Source of the DNA: JALZAA01 sp046724435 | Lineage (GTDB): Bacteria > Actinomycetota > Acidimicrobiia > IMCC26256 > JACDBD01 | Assembly (NCBI GenBank): GCA_046724435.1 | Contig: JBKOWN010000146.1 | Span: 1-7,691, forward strand | Direction: 5' to 3' | Length of the DNA stretch: 7,691 bases | Part shown: positions 1 through 5,907 of the stretch, piece by piece | Layout: every line of letters begins with the position of its first letter | Position numbering within the stretch: the stretch's first letter is position 1 | Notes under the pieces: generated by a model | Seen by the model: the letters and a program-made list of their open reading frames with translations, nothing else | Databases searched by the model: none | Told to the model about the DNA's origin: nothing | Made by a program: the position numbers and the translations under genes

Positions 1-944
1 GTGTGCTTCCTCGCTCGCTCGCGGTCGTAGCCGGCGAACTCCTCGGCGAGGTTGATGATCCCGCCGGCGTTCACCACGAAGTCCGGCGCATACATGATCC
101 CGCGCTCGGCGAGCGCGTCGTCGTCGGCAGCGTCGGCAAGCTGGTTGTTGGCGGCGCCACACACTGCTCGGCACTGCAACCGGGGGATCGTCTTCTCGTC
201 GAGTACGCCGCCCAACGCGCACGGCGCCAGGATGTCGCACGGCTCTTCCAGGGCCCGCTCGACGGGGAGCGGCTCCGCGCCGATCTCCCGAACGAGGATG
301 TCGACGCGTTCGCGGTTTACGTCGGCCACCGCGACACGAGCGCCGGCGCCGGCGAGCAAGCGCGCGAGATGCGTGCCGACGTGGCCGACGCCGTCTACGA
401 CCACCCGGTTGCCGGCGACCGCGGCTTTCCCGTCGAGCTCCTCGAGCACCGCACCCATCGCCTCCACCACGCCGTAGGCGGTCATCGGCGACGGGTCGCC
501 CGACCCGCCCGGCCCCTCGAGCCCCGTGACCCAGGGTGTCTCCGACGCGATGACCTGCATGTCATGCGGCGTCGCGCCGACGTCCTCGGCTGCGATGTAG
601 CGGCCGCCGAGGTCGTCGATCGCCCGTCCCATCGCCTGCAGCAAGGAATCCGCCCGAGGAGCGTCGGGATCGTCGACGAGCACAACCGCCTTCCCACCGC
701 CCTGGTGCAGCCCGGCGGCGGCCGCTTTGAGGCTCATCGCCTCGGAGAGGCGCAGCACGTCGACGACCGCGTTGTGCTCGGACGGGTAGTGCCAGAAGCG
801 GATGCCGCCGAGGGACGGTCCGAGCGCGGTCGAGTGCACGGCGATGATGGCCCGTAGTGCCGACGGCGCGTCGGCCACGAAGACAAGCTCCTCGTGGCCC
901 TTCGCTGTCATCAGCTCGGTGACCGCCACGTCGGTTCCATCCAT
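1..944 (-). CDS. Glu/Leu/Phe/Val-type amino-acid dehydrogenase (leucine/valine dehydrogenase-like), C-terminus cut by window edge
   Basis: This NAD-dependent enzyme should oxidatively deaminate a branched-chain or aromatic amino acid to its 2-oxo acid plus ammonia in the cytoplasm. The minus-strand frame is open from ATG at 944 to the edge, 314 codons; leucine dehydrogenases are usually about 360 residues, so some 45 are missing. The substrate domain has LGPSLGGIR (41-49), MSLKAAAAGLHQGGGK (70-85) with the two expected lysines K73 and K85, and GRYIAAEDVG (114-123). The Rossmann domain has the dinucleotide loop GVGHVG at 185-190, then CALGGVLDEKTI, CGAANNQLA and FVVNAGGIINLAEEF near the visible end. 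The family call is firm; Leu, Val or Phe specificity cannot be decided. No Shine-Dalgarno precedes the ATG. A GTG directly upstream (945-947) is an alternative start, and a leaderless mRNA is possible. The gene diverges from the LLM oxidoreductase. Confidence 0.93.
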   Translation of the reverse strand, partial: MDGTDVAVTELMTAKGHEELVFVADAPSALRAIIAVHSTALGPSLGGIRFWHYPSEHNAVVDVLRLSEAMSLKAAAAGLHQGGGKAVVLVDDPDAPRADSLLQAMGRAIDDLGGRYIAAEDVGATPHDMQVIASETPWVTGLEGPGGSGDPSPMTAYGVVEAMGAVLEELDGKAAVAGNRVVVDGVGHVGTHLARLLAGAGARVAVADVNRERVDILVREIGAEPLPVERALEEPCDILAPCALGGVLDEKTIPRLQCRAVCGAANNQLADAADDDALAERGIMYAPDFVVNAGGIINLAEEFAGYDRERARKH

Positions 945-952
945 CACGGCCG

Positions 953-962
953 ACGGTACTGT
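953..962. promoter_or_regulatory. Candidate overlapping divergent -10 elements
   Basis: The 64-bp gap between the dehydrogenase start (944) and the oxidoreductase start (1009) must hold any divergent promoters. Two overlapping TANNNT matches lie back to back: TACCGT on the minus strand (958 to 953) and TACTGT on the plus strand (957-962). The minus element would place transcription start near 946, essentially at the dehydrogenase start codon, which fits the missing ribosome-binding site. The plus element would give a leader of about 40 nt. No convincing -35 box is visible for either, and hexamer matches of this kind occur by chance, so this is tentative. Confidence 0.3.
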
Positions 963-994
963 GCCGCGCGCCGCTCGCCCGATGCACCGCATGC

Positions 995-1002
995 AGGAAG
1001 GA
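995..1002 (+). promoter_or_regulatory. Shine-Dalgarno AGGAAGGA deciding the GTG start at 1009
   Basis: A strong purine-rich ribosome-binding site sits 6 nt before GTG 1009. It rules against the in-frame ATG at 991, which lies upstream of and partly within it, and against longer N-terminal extensions, which would run into the divergent dehydrogenase gene. Confidence 0.8.
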
Positions 1003-1008
1003 GCGCCC

Positions 1009-1758
1009 GTGGCTCGCCTCAGGATCGGCGTCCAGCTCTCGCAGCAAGACACGACCGTCGACGAGCTACGCGCCGCGTGGCGAGGGGCCGACGATCTCGG
1101 CGTCGACACGATCTGGGTGTGGGACCACTTCTTCCCGCTCTACGGCGACCCGAACGCGAACCATTTCGAGGCCTACTCGCTGCTCGGCGCGATGGCCGTG
1201 GACACTCGCCGCGCGCAGTTCGGAGCCCTGGTGACCTGCTACCCGTACCGCAACCCGAACCTCCTCGCCGACTTGGCGCGCACGATCCACCTGCTGAGCG
1301 GCGGACGGTTCATCCTCGGGCTCGGCTCGGGCTGGTTCGAGCGCGACTTCCGCGAGTACGGCTACGAGTTCGGCACCGCCGCCGGCCGGCTGCGGGCGCT
1401 CGGCCATGGCCTCCCGGTGATCAGGGCGCGCCTCGCCGAGCTGCGACCACCAGCCGAGAACATGCCGATCCTCGTGGGCGGCGGCGGCGAACGGGTGACG
1501 CTACGACTCGTCGCCGAGCACGCCGATGTATGGAATGCGTTCGGGCCGCCATCGTCGTTCCGCCACAAGAACCAGGTGCTCGACGACTGGTGCGCCGACG
1601 TCGGTCGCGACCCGGCCGACATCGAGCGCACGGTGGCGATCTCACCCGGCGAGATCGGCGCGATCGACGCGTACGTCGACGCCGGCGCCGAGCACGTGAT
1701 CGTGATGTTGACCTCGCCGTACGACCTCGACCCGGTGCGCGCGATCCTCGAGCGCTGA
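1009..1758 (+). CDS. Luciferase-like monooxygenase (LLM) family, probable F420-dependent oxidoreductase
   Basis: The 249-residue product has the LLM TIM-barrel pattern: N-terminal strand LRIGVQLSQ (4-11), helix TVDELRAAWRGADDLGVDTIWVWDHFFP (16-43), LLGAMAVDT, the FGALVTCYPYRNPNLLADLARTIHLLSGGRFILGLGSGW stretch (71-109) and PILVGGGGERVTLRLVAEHADVWN (153-176). These are hallmarks of the actinobacterial F420-type branch; the cofactor is inferred from family and could be FMN. The region between the GSGW motif and the GGGGE strand is short: there is no 'evl..lW' insertion segment, so the protein is smaller than the roughly 300-residue members. The substrate is unknown. The GTG start is set by AGGAAGGA 6 nt upstream. 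The gene stands alone between a divergent dehydrogenase and a downstream hairpin, and the neighbours do not suggest a pathway. Confidence 0.9.
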   Translation: MARLRIGVQLSQQDTTVDELRAAWRGADDLGVDTIWVWDHFFPLYGDPNANHFEAYSLLGAMAVDTRRAQFGALVTCYPYRNPNLLADLARTIHLLSGGRFILGLGSGWFERDFREYGYEFGTAAGRLRALGHGLPVIRARLAELRPPAENMPILVGGGGERVTLRLVAEHADVWNAFGPPSSFRHKNQVLDDWCADVGRDPADIERTVAISPGEIGAIDAYVDAGAEHVIVMLTSPYDLDPVRAILER

Positions 1759-1764
1759 CCGTTC

Positions 1765-1779
1765 CAGGCGTTGCGCCTG
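1765..1779 (+). terminator. Short perfect hairpin after the LLM gene, possible terminator
   Basis: CAGGCG-TTG-CGCCTG forms a perfect 6-bp stem with a 3-nt loop, starting 6 nt after the LLM stop codon. No T-run follows, so it is not a classic intrinsic terminator; U-less hairpins of this kind are often proposed as terminators in actinobacteria. It ends directly before the ATG at 1780, which makes that ATG a poor start for the next gene. Confidence 0.4.
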
Positions 1780-1782
1780 ATG

Positions 1783-1788
1783 TGTAAT
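1783..1788 (+). promoter_or_regulatory. Candidate -10 element TGTAAT for the YVTN propeller lipoprotein
   Basis: TGTAAT matches the -10 consensus at five of six positions and lies just after the LLM hairpin. A start of transcription near 1795 would leave GTG 1801 or GTG 1819 as the first usable start codon. No clear -35 box is seen at 16-18 bp spacing, so this is a weak call. Confidence 0.3.
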
Positions 1789-1818
1789 GCACCCGGTGCT
1801 GTGCGAAGCTCACCGCTC

Positions 1819-2964
1819 GTGCGCGCCCGGTCCTTGCCTCTTCTTGTCCTTTCCCTCGTGGGCGCCCTCGGCCTGCTCGCGTCCGCCTGCTCGAGCGGCA
1901 GTGGCACGAAGGCCAAGCAAGTGGAGCCGTCCACGACCGCGAGCGCGCCCACGACGGCGCCGCCGACGACTTCGGGGACGCTCAGCAACGTCTACCAGTA
2001 CACCCAGGCGAACCAGCTCGCGCCGTCGGTCCGGGACATCCCGTCGCGCGTATACGTGCCGAACTCGATGTCGAACACCGTCGACGTCATCGATCCGAAC
2101 ACGATGGCCGTTATCGATCACTTCCCCGTCAAGGAATTGCCGCAACACGTCGTGCCGTCCTACGACATGCAGACGCTGTACGTGAACAACAACAACGGCA
2201 ACACGCTGACGCCTATCGATCCCCGCACGGGCAAGCCGGGGCCGGACATCCCGATCGACGACCCGTACAACCTCTACTTCTCCCCTGACGGGACGAAAGC
2301 GATCGTGATGGCCGAGCGCAACAACGCCGTCGACTTCTACGACCCGAAGACCTGGACGCTCATCAAGCACTTGCCGATCCCCCACAACGGCGTGAACCAC
2401 GCCGAGTTCACCGCCGACGGGAAGACGATGGTCGCGAGCTGCGAGTTCTCGGGGTTCCTCGTGCGCATCGATCTCGACTCCATGGCGATCACGGGCGAGC
2501 TCAACGTCGGGGGGAAGCCCGTCGACGTCAAGCTCTCTCCCGACGGCAGCGTCATGTTCAACGCGAACGAGACCAAGGACGGCGTGACCGTGGTCGACTG
2601 GGCGAACATGCGTGAGCTCCAGTTCATCCCCACCGGCAAGGGTGCCCACGGCATATACCCCAGCCGCGACGGCAAGCAGCTGTACGTGACGAACCGGGGC
2701 GCCGGCTCGGTGAGCGTTATCGACTTCGCCTCCCGCTCCGTCGTGGGCAACTGGCAGTTCGGCGGCAGTCCCGACATGGGCGGCGTGAGCAGCGACGGCA
2801 AGCAACTCTGGGTCAGCGGCCGGTACAACTCCGAGGTCTACGTGATCGACACGACCACGGGGCAGCTGATCAAGAAGATCCCCGTCGGTCAGGGACCGCA
2901 CGGCTTGGCGCTCTTCCCGCAGCCTGGCCGGTTCAGCATGGGCCACACCGGCAACTACCGCTAG
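1819..2964 (+). CDS. YVTN-type beta-propeller lipoprotein
   Basis: This is a secreted, lipid-anchored protein of about 381 residues. From GTG 1819 it has a compact signal peptide (Arg-rich start, hydrophobic LPLLVLSLVGALGLL) and lipobox LASAC with the cysteine at residue 24. A Ser/Thr/Pro-rich linker (TTASAPTTAPPTTSGT) follows. The rest is a beta-propeller of about seven blades with repeats of roughly 40 residues: RVYVPNSMSNTVDVIDPNT, TLYVNNNNGNTLTPIDP, FSPDGTKAIVMAERNNAV, FTADGKTMVASCEFSGF, LSPDGSVMFNANET, LYVTNRGAGSVSVIDF and LWVSGRYNSEVYVIDTTTGQ. It ends in a PQPGRFSMGHTGNYR tail. Such folds bind proteins or ligands, and some are annotated as lactonase-like; no catalytic site is evident, so the function is unknown. 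In-frame starts at ATG 1780 and GTG 1801 are alternatives; 1819 gives the most normal signal peptide, but no clear ribosome-binding site decides. Confidence 0.88.
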   Translation: MRARSLPLLVLSLVGALGLLASACSSGSGTKAKQVEPSTTASAPTTAPPTTSGTLSNVYQYTQANQLAPSVRDIPSRVYVPNSMSNTVDVIDPNTMAVIDHFPVKELPQHVVPSYDMQTLYVNNNNGNTLTPIDPRTGKPGPDIPIDDPYNLYFSPDGTKAIVMAERNNAVDFYDPKTWTLIKHLPIPHNGVNHAEFTADGKTMVASCEFSGFLVRIDLDSMAITGELNVGGKPVDVKLSPDGSVMFNANETKDGVTVVDWANMRELQFIPTGKGAHGIYPSRDGKQLYVTNRGAGSVSVIDFASRSVVGNWQFGGSPDMGGVSSDGKQLWVSGRYNSEVYVIDTTTGQLIKKIPVGQGPHGLALFPQPGRFSMGHTGNYR

Positions 2965-2965
2965 G

Positions 2966-3985
2966 TCAGCCGGCCTTCAGCTCGACCACGGTGGCAACCG
3001 GCGCCCGATCGGTGCCTTGGCCGCCGACGAAGTACGCACTGGCGCCGACGGTGGTCACGGCCCCGTCGGTCACGGGTGTCGGGAGTGTGCCGGCGGGAGC
3101 GACGGACCCGTGCTGCGGGTCGAACTGCAACACCTGCCCGGTCACCTGGTTGCTGACGAAGCCGCCGAGCACGTAGATCCGGCCGCCGACCTCGACTGCG
3201 CTGGCGTGCGACAGCGGCGCGGGCAACTGGCCGACGACGGTCACCTGGCCGGTTCCGGGATCGATCTTCTGGATCGAGCGGGTGTCACCGCCGCTCGCGT
3301 TGATGACCCCGCCGAACAGGTAGATCGCGCCGCCGGTCGCGGCGACGGCCGGGTACCGGACGGGCTCGGCGAGGGCGCCGAGTGTGCGGTATTGCACGCC
3401 GTCGTCGCTGACGAGCACGTTCCGGGAGATCTGGTGGCCGTCAAACCCGCCGACGACGTACACCTTGTTGCCGATCGTCACGGCCGCGTGGTCGGAGAGC
3501 GGGCCGGGCAGGTTGCCCACCGCCTTGGCCGGAGAGCCGGGCTGGAACGACTGCACCGATGCGCTGCCTTCCTCACCCGTGCCGCCGGCGATGACGACGT
3601 ACGCCCCGTTCACGAACGCACCGGCAGCGTCGTGGACGGGCTGAACGAGAGCCCCCAGCGTCTGCGACGCGCCGTTCGACGGATCGACGCGCACGATGTT
3701 GCCCGTCGTCTGCCTGGACGCATCGAGACCGCCCAGCACCACCAGCTGCTTTCCGTCCGAGAGCGCGACCTCACGCGCCGAAGGCGACGGCAGCCGCCAC
3801 GACGCCGTCGCGATGCGCAGCGCGCCGGCGCTCGTGGTCGAAGGCGCGGGCGACGCCGTCGTCGCCGGGGCGGTCGTCGACGGTGCGCGCTTCGACGTGG
3901 AGCCACCGCCTCCGCCTCCGCCGCACGCGGCCGCAAGGAGCGCGAGCGCGCCGAGTGCGACAACGGATCGGGCGGCGCGCGGCAC
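2966..3985 (-). CDS. Kelch-repeat beta-propeller lipoprotein
   Basis: The product is a lipid-anchored extracellular protein of 339 residues. Signal peptide MPRAARSVVALGALALLAAAC puts the lipidated cysteine at residue 21. Seven glycines follow directly, then a Ser/Thr/Pro/Ala linker. The body has six kelch-like blades, each marked by a hydrophobic strand ending in Gly-Gly: LVVLGGLDA, YVVIAGGTG, VYVVGGFDG, IYLFGGVIN, IYVLGGFVSN and AYFVGGQGT. This suggests a six-bladed propeller. No enzyme signature is seen and the ligand is unknown. I chose GTG 3985 because AAGGG (3997 to 3993) lies 7 nt before it. GTG 4003 and TTG 4006 are alternatives, the latter with GGGGAG 7 nt upstream. The stop codon is one base from that of the convergent YVTN lipoprotein. 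The upstream side faces the TPP riboswitch and shares the inverted repeat. Confidence 0.88.
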   Translation of the reverse strand: MPRAARSVVALGALALLAAACGGGGGGGSTSKRAPSTTAPATTASPAPSTTSAGALRIATASWRLPSPSAREVALSDGKQLVVLGGLDASRQTTGNIVRVDPSNGASQTLGALVQPVHDAAGAFVNGAYVVIAGGTGEEGSASVQSFQPGSPAKAVGNLPGPLSDHAAVTIGNKVYVVGGFDGHQISRNVLVSDDGVQYRTLGALAEPVRYPAVAATGGAIYLFGGVINASGGDTRSIQKIDPGTGQVTVVGQLPAPLSHASAVEVGGRIYVLGGFVSNQVTGQVLQFDPQHGSVAPAGTLPTPVTDGAVTTVGASAYFVGGQGTDRAPVATVVELKAG

Positions 3986-4007
3986 GGCCGCACCCTTGCA
4001 CACCAAA

Positions 4008-4066
4008 CCCGAGCTCCCCAGTCGGGTCGCACGCTACGATCGGGCTCGACCCGTGGGGAGCTCGGG
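4008..4066. repeat. Long interrupted inverted repeat overlapping the 5' side of the TPP riboswitch
   Basis: The left arm is 4008-4029 (13-bp block 4008-4020, extra GT at 4021-4022, 7-bp block 4023-4029). The right arm is 4047-4066 (7-bp block 4047-4053, then 13-bp block 4054-4066). Apart from the extra GT, all 20 positions are complementary, around a 17-nt spacer at 4030-4046. The right arm contains the riboswitch P1 5' strand CGACCC and the P3 5' strand GCTCGG, so pairing of the arms excludes aptamer folding. The left arm lies in the 5' region of the divergent kelch gene. It could act as DNA (regulator site), as RNA (competing fold or terminator), or be a relic of an inverted duplication. 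Confidence 0.85.
4031..4040. promoter_or_regulatory. Candidate divergent -10 elements between kelch gene and thi operon
   Basis: Within the spacer of the inverted repeat, TACGAT (4035-4040, plus strand) fits a -10 element. It would start transcription near 4047, exactly at the first base of riboswitch stem P1. TAGCGT (4036 to 4031, minus strand) could serve the kelch gene, starting near 4024. Neither has a recognisable -35 box at normal spacing. The match of the predicted plus-strand start with P1 makes that one more believable than the minus one. Confidence 0.4.
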
Positions 4067-4163
4067 ACAGCCGGGCTGAGAGGGTGGCCGCGCCGAACAG
4101 CGCGTGGCAGCGCCACCGACCCGTGGAACCTGCACCGGGTAATTCCGGCGAAGGGAGGGATCG
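4047..4163 (+). promoter_or_regulatory. TPP riboswitch (THI element) controlling the thi operon
   Basis: The conserved THI-box blocks appear in order. GGGGAGC (4055-4061) opens the core. P3 is GCTCGG (4060-4065) with CCGGGC (4071-4076) and leads into the invariant CTGAGA (4076-4081). A variable P3a extension follows: GGTGGC 4083-4088 with GCCACC 4112-4117, capped by CGCGC/GCGCG. Then come GACCC (4118-4122), GAACCTG (4126-4132), the P5 stem CCGG (4135-4138)/CCGG (4145-4148) around GTAATT, and GCGAAGGGA (4148-4156). P1 can form between CGACCC (4047-4052) and GGGATCG (4157-4163) with one bulged A. That stem covers the 3' half of the thiN ribosome-binding site and the first base of its GTG. TPP binding would therefore be expected to block translation initiation of thiN. 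No terminator is seen between aptamer and gene. Confidence 0.96.
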
Positions 4164-4822
4164 TGGAGACGCCCGAGGAGAGCGTGGCGCTCGTCTTCGC
4201 GGGCGGTGAGCCGGTCGCCGCCGCGAGCGCGGCGCGCCTGCCGGACGCGGCCTTCACCGTCGCCGCCGATTCGGGCGTCGAACACGCGCTCGCACTGGGG
4301 CGGGACGTCGACCTCGTCGTCGGCGACTTCGACTCCGCTGACCCGGCCGCCGTCGACGCCGCCGCCGGCGGCGGCGCCGAGGTTCGCCGGTACCCGGCAG
4401 AGAAGGACCAGAGCGACCTCGAGCTCGCGCTGCACGCGGCGCGCGAGGCCGGCGCCACCCACCTCATCGTCGTCGGCGGCTCCGGCGGACGTCTCGACCA
4501 CTTCCTCGCCAACGTCCTGCTCCTCGCGTCCCCGTCGTTCGCCGACATCGATATCGAGGCACGGCTGGACGACACCGTCCTCACCGTTATCCGCCGGGAC
4601 GCGCGCCTGTCGGGCGCGCCGGGCGCGCTGTGCTCGCTGCTCGCCGCCGGCGGCCCCGCCCGCGGCGTGCGGACGACGGGCTTGCGATATCCGCTCGCCG
4701 GCGAGGACCTCCTACCCGGATCCACCCGCGGGCTCAGCAACGAGCTCGCCGAGCCCGTCGCGACCGTCTCGATCGAGCAGGGCACCCTGCTCGCCGTGCA
4801 ACCCGACCTCGGAGGAACCTGA
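4163..4822 (+). CDS. thiN: Thiamin pyrophosphokinase
   Basis: This enzyme transfers pyrophosphate from ATP to thiamin, giving TPP, the active cofactor, in the cytoplasm. The 219-residue protein carries the family motifs in order: AADSG (34-38), VGDFDS (53-58), KDQSDLE (81-87), GGRLDH (108-113) with N117, then a C-terminal beta domain with GLRYPL and the GLSNE signature (190-194). Length is normal for a bacterial enzyme. The GTG start follows AGGGAGGG, which overlaps the 3' end of the riboswitch; the open frame continues upstream only through the riboswitch and antisense to the kelch gene, so an earlier start is not credible. It is first in an operon whose later genes import its substrate, with one base between its stop and the thiB ATG. 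TPP, its product, is the riboswitch ligand, giving direct feedback. Confidence 0.95.
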   Translation: METPEESVALVFAGGEPVAAASAARLPDAAFTVAADSGVEHALALGRDVDLVVGDFDSADPAAVDAAAGGGAEVRRYPAEKDQSDLELALHAAREAGATHLIVVGGSGGRLDHFLANVLLLASPSFADIDIEARLDDTVLTVIRRDARLSGAPGALCSLLAAGGPARGVRTTGLRYPLAGEDLLPGSTRGLSNELAEPVATVSIEQGTLLAVQPDLGGT

Positions 4823-4823
4823 C

Positions 4824-5894
4824 ATGCGCCGACTTCCCGTGCTCGCCCTCGCCATCTCGATCTTCGCGACGGCCGTGGCCGCCGCCGGCCCGGTCGGGGC
4901 GACGGCGTCGGCGCCCGCCGGCTCGAGCGGCACGACGATCACGCTCATGACCCACGACTCGTTCGCCGTCTCGAAGAGCGTCATGCGGCAGTTCACGAAG
5001 CAGACCGGCGTGAAGGTCCAGGTGCTGCCGTCGGGCGACGCCGGCGCGGCCGTCAACCAGGCGATCCTCACGAAGAGCAATCCTCTCGGCGACGTGTTCT
5101 TCGGCGTCGACAACACGCTGCTGAGCCGGGCGCTCGACGAGGGTCTCTTCATCCCCTACCGGTCGCCTGAGCTCGACCACATCTCGAAGGATCTCCAGCT
5201 CGACCCGCGAGACCGGGTCAGTCCCGTCGACACCGGGGACGTGTGCGTGAACTTCGATCGGAAGTACTTCGCGAACAAGAAGCTGTCCGCTCCCAAGACG
5301 CTCGACGATCTGACGAAGCCGGAGTACAAGGGCTTGCTCGTCGTCGAGAACCCGGCGACCTCGTCGCCGGGCCTCGCGTTCCTGCTCGCCACAGTGGCCA
5401 AGTACGGGCCCGACGGCTGGCGCGCCTATTGGGAGAAGCTCCGGAACAACGACGTGAAGGTCGTCGACGGCTGGGAGCAGGCGTACAACACAGAGTTCTC
5501 GGGAAGTGCCGGCAAGGGCGACTACCCGCTTGTCGTGTCGTACGCGAGCAGCCCGCCGGCGGAGGTCGTGAACGCCCACCCCCAACCGAGTGAGCCGCCG
5601 ACCGGCGCGCTGCTCAACACGTGCTTCCGGCAGATCGAGTTCGTCGGCGTCATGAAGGGCACCGCGCACGAGAAGGCGGCGAAGAAGCTCGTCGACTTCA
5701 TGCTGTCGGACCGGTTCCAGCGCGACATGCCGCTCCAGATGTTCGTGTTCCCGGCTCGTGACGGGACGAAGCTCCCGACTGCGTTCGTGAAGTTCGCCAA
5801 GGTCGCTCCGAATCCGTTCGCGCTCCCGCCCGACGAGATCGCCCAGAACCGCGACACCTGGATCGACGAGTGGACCAACACAGTCGTCCGATGA
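4824..5894 (+). CDS. thiB: Thiamin ABC transporter, substrate-binding protein
   Basis: The 356-residue protein should capture thiamin (possibly also its phosphates) outside the membrane for ThiPQ. It resembles E. coli TbpA/ThiB along its length: TLMTHDSFAVSK near 40-51, GDVFFGVDNTLLSRALDEGLF, VDTGDVCVNFD, ATSSPGLAFLLATV (178-191), DGWEQAYNTEF (215-225), VVSYASSP (237-244), and a closing QNRDTWIDEWTNTVVR matching the family's C-terminal helix. ATG 4824 has GGAGGAA 6 nt upstream. The N-terminus (MRRLPVLALAISIFATAVAAAG) looks like a cleavable secretion signal ending around an A-x-A site. It contains no cysteine, so no lipid anchor, unlike the two lipoproteins in this window. The two cysteines lie inside the mature protein. 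The overlapping ATGA at its stop opens a five-codon frame before thiP. Confidence 0.95.
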   Translation: MRRLPVLALAISIFATAVAAAGPVGATASAPAGSSGTTITLMTHDSFAVSKSVMRQFTKQTGVKVQVLPSGDAGAAVNQAILTKSNPLGDVFFGVDNTLLSRALDEGLFIPYRSPELDHISKDLQLDPRDRVSPVDTGDVCVNFDRKYFANKKLSAPKTLDDLTKPEYKGLLVVENPATSSPGLAFLLATVAKYGPDGWRAYWEKLRNNDVKVVDGWEQAYNTEFSGSAGKGDYPLVVSYASSPPAEVVNAHPQPSEPPTGALLNTCFRQIEFVGVMKGTAHEKAAKKLVDFMLSDRFQRDMPLQMFVFPARDGTKLPTAFVKFAKVAPNPFALPPDEIAQNRDTWIDEWTNTVVR

Positions 5895-5907
5895 ACGCAG
5901 CGCCGTG

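Noticed and set aside
3..857. Long plus-strand open frame opposite the amino-acid dehydrogenase
   Set aside because: Its translation shows no family motif. The opposite strand encodes a clear dehydrogenase with catalytic and nucleotide-binding motifs, so this is a GC-bias shadow.
1810..2946. Long minus-strand open frame opposite the YVTN lipoprotein
   Set aside because: The composition is Arg/Val/His/Asp-rich without motifs, and the plus strand has a signal peptide, lipobox and propeller repeats.
2926..2975. GGCCGG (2926-2931) and CCGGCC (2970-2975) as a bidirectional terminator between the convergent propeller genes
   Set aside because: Only 6 bp of pairing with a loop of about 38 nt and no T-runs; expected by chance at this GC content.
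3900..3925. GCC/TCC-like triplet repeat encoding seven glycines in the kelch lipoprotein
   Set aside because: Short low-complexity linker after the lipidated cysteine, common in actinobacterial lipoproteins; not evidence of a functional repeat or phase variation.
3017..4162. Upstream extension of the thiN frame through the riboswitch and across the kelch gene
   Set aside because: The extension is antisense to the kelch gene and passes through a structured riboswitch. The ribosome-binding site and family start point to GTG 4163.
4118..4163. Rho-independent terminator as the riboswitch expression platform
   Set aside because: No hairpin with a T-run exists between the aptamer and thiN; the overlap with the ribosome-binding site fits translational control better.
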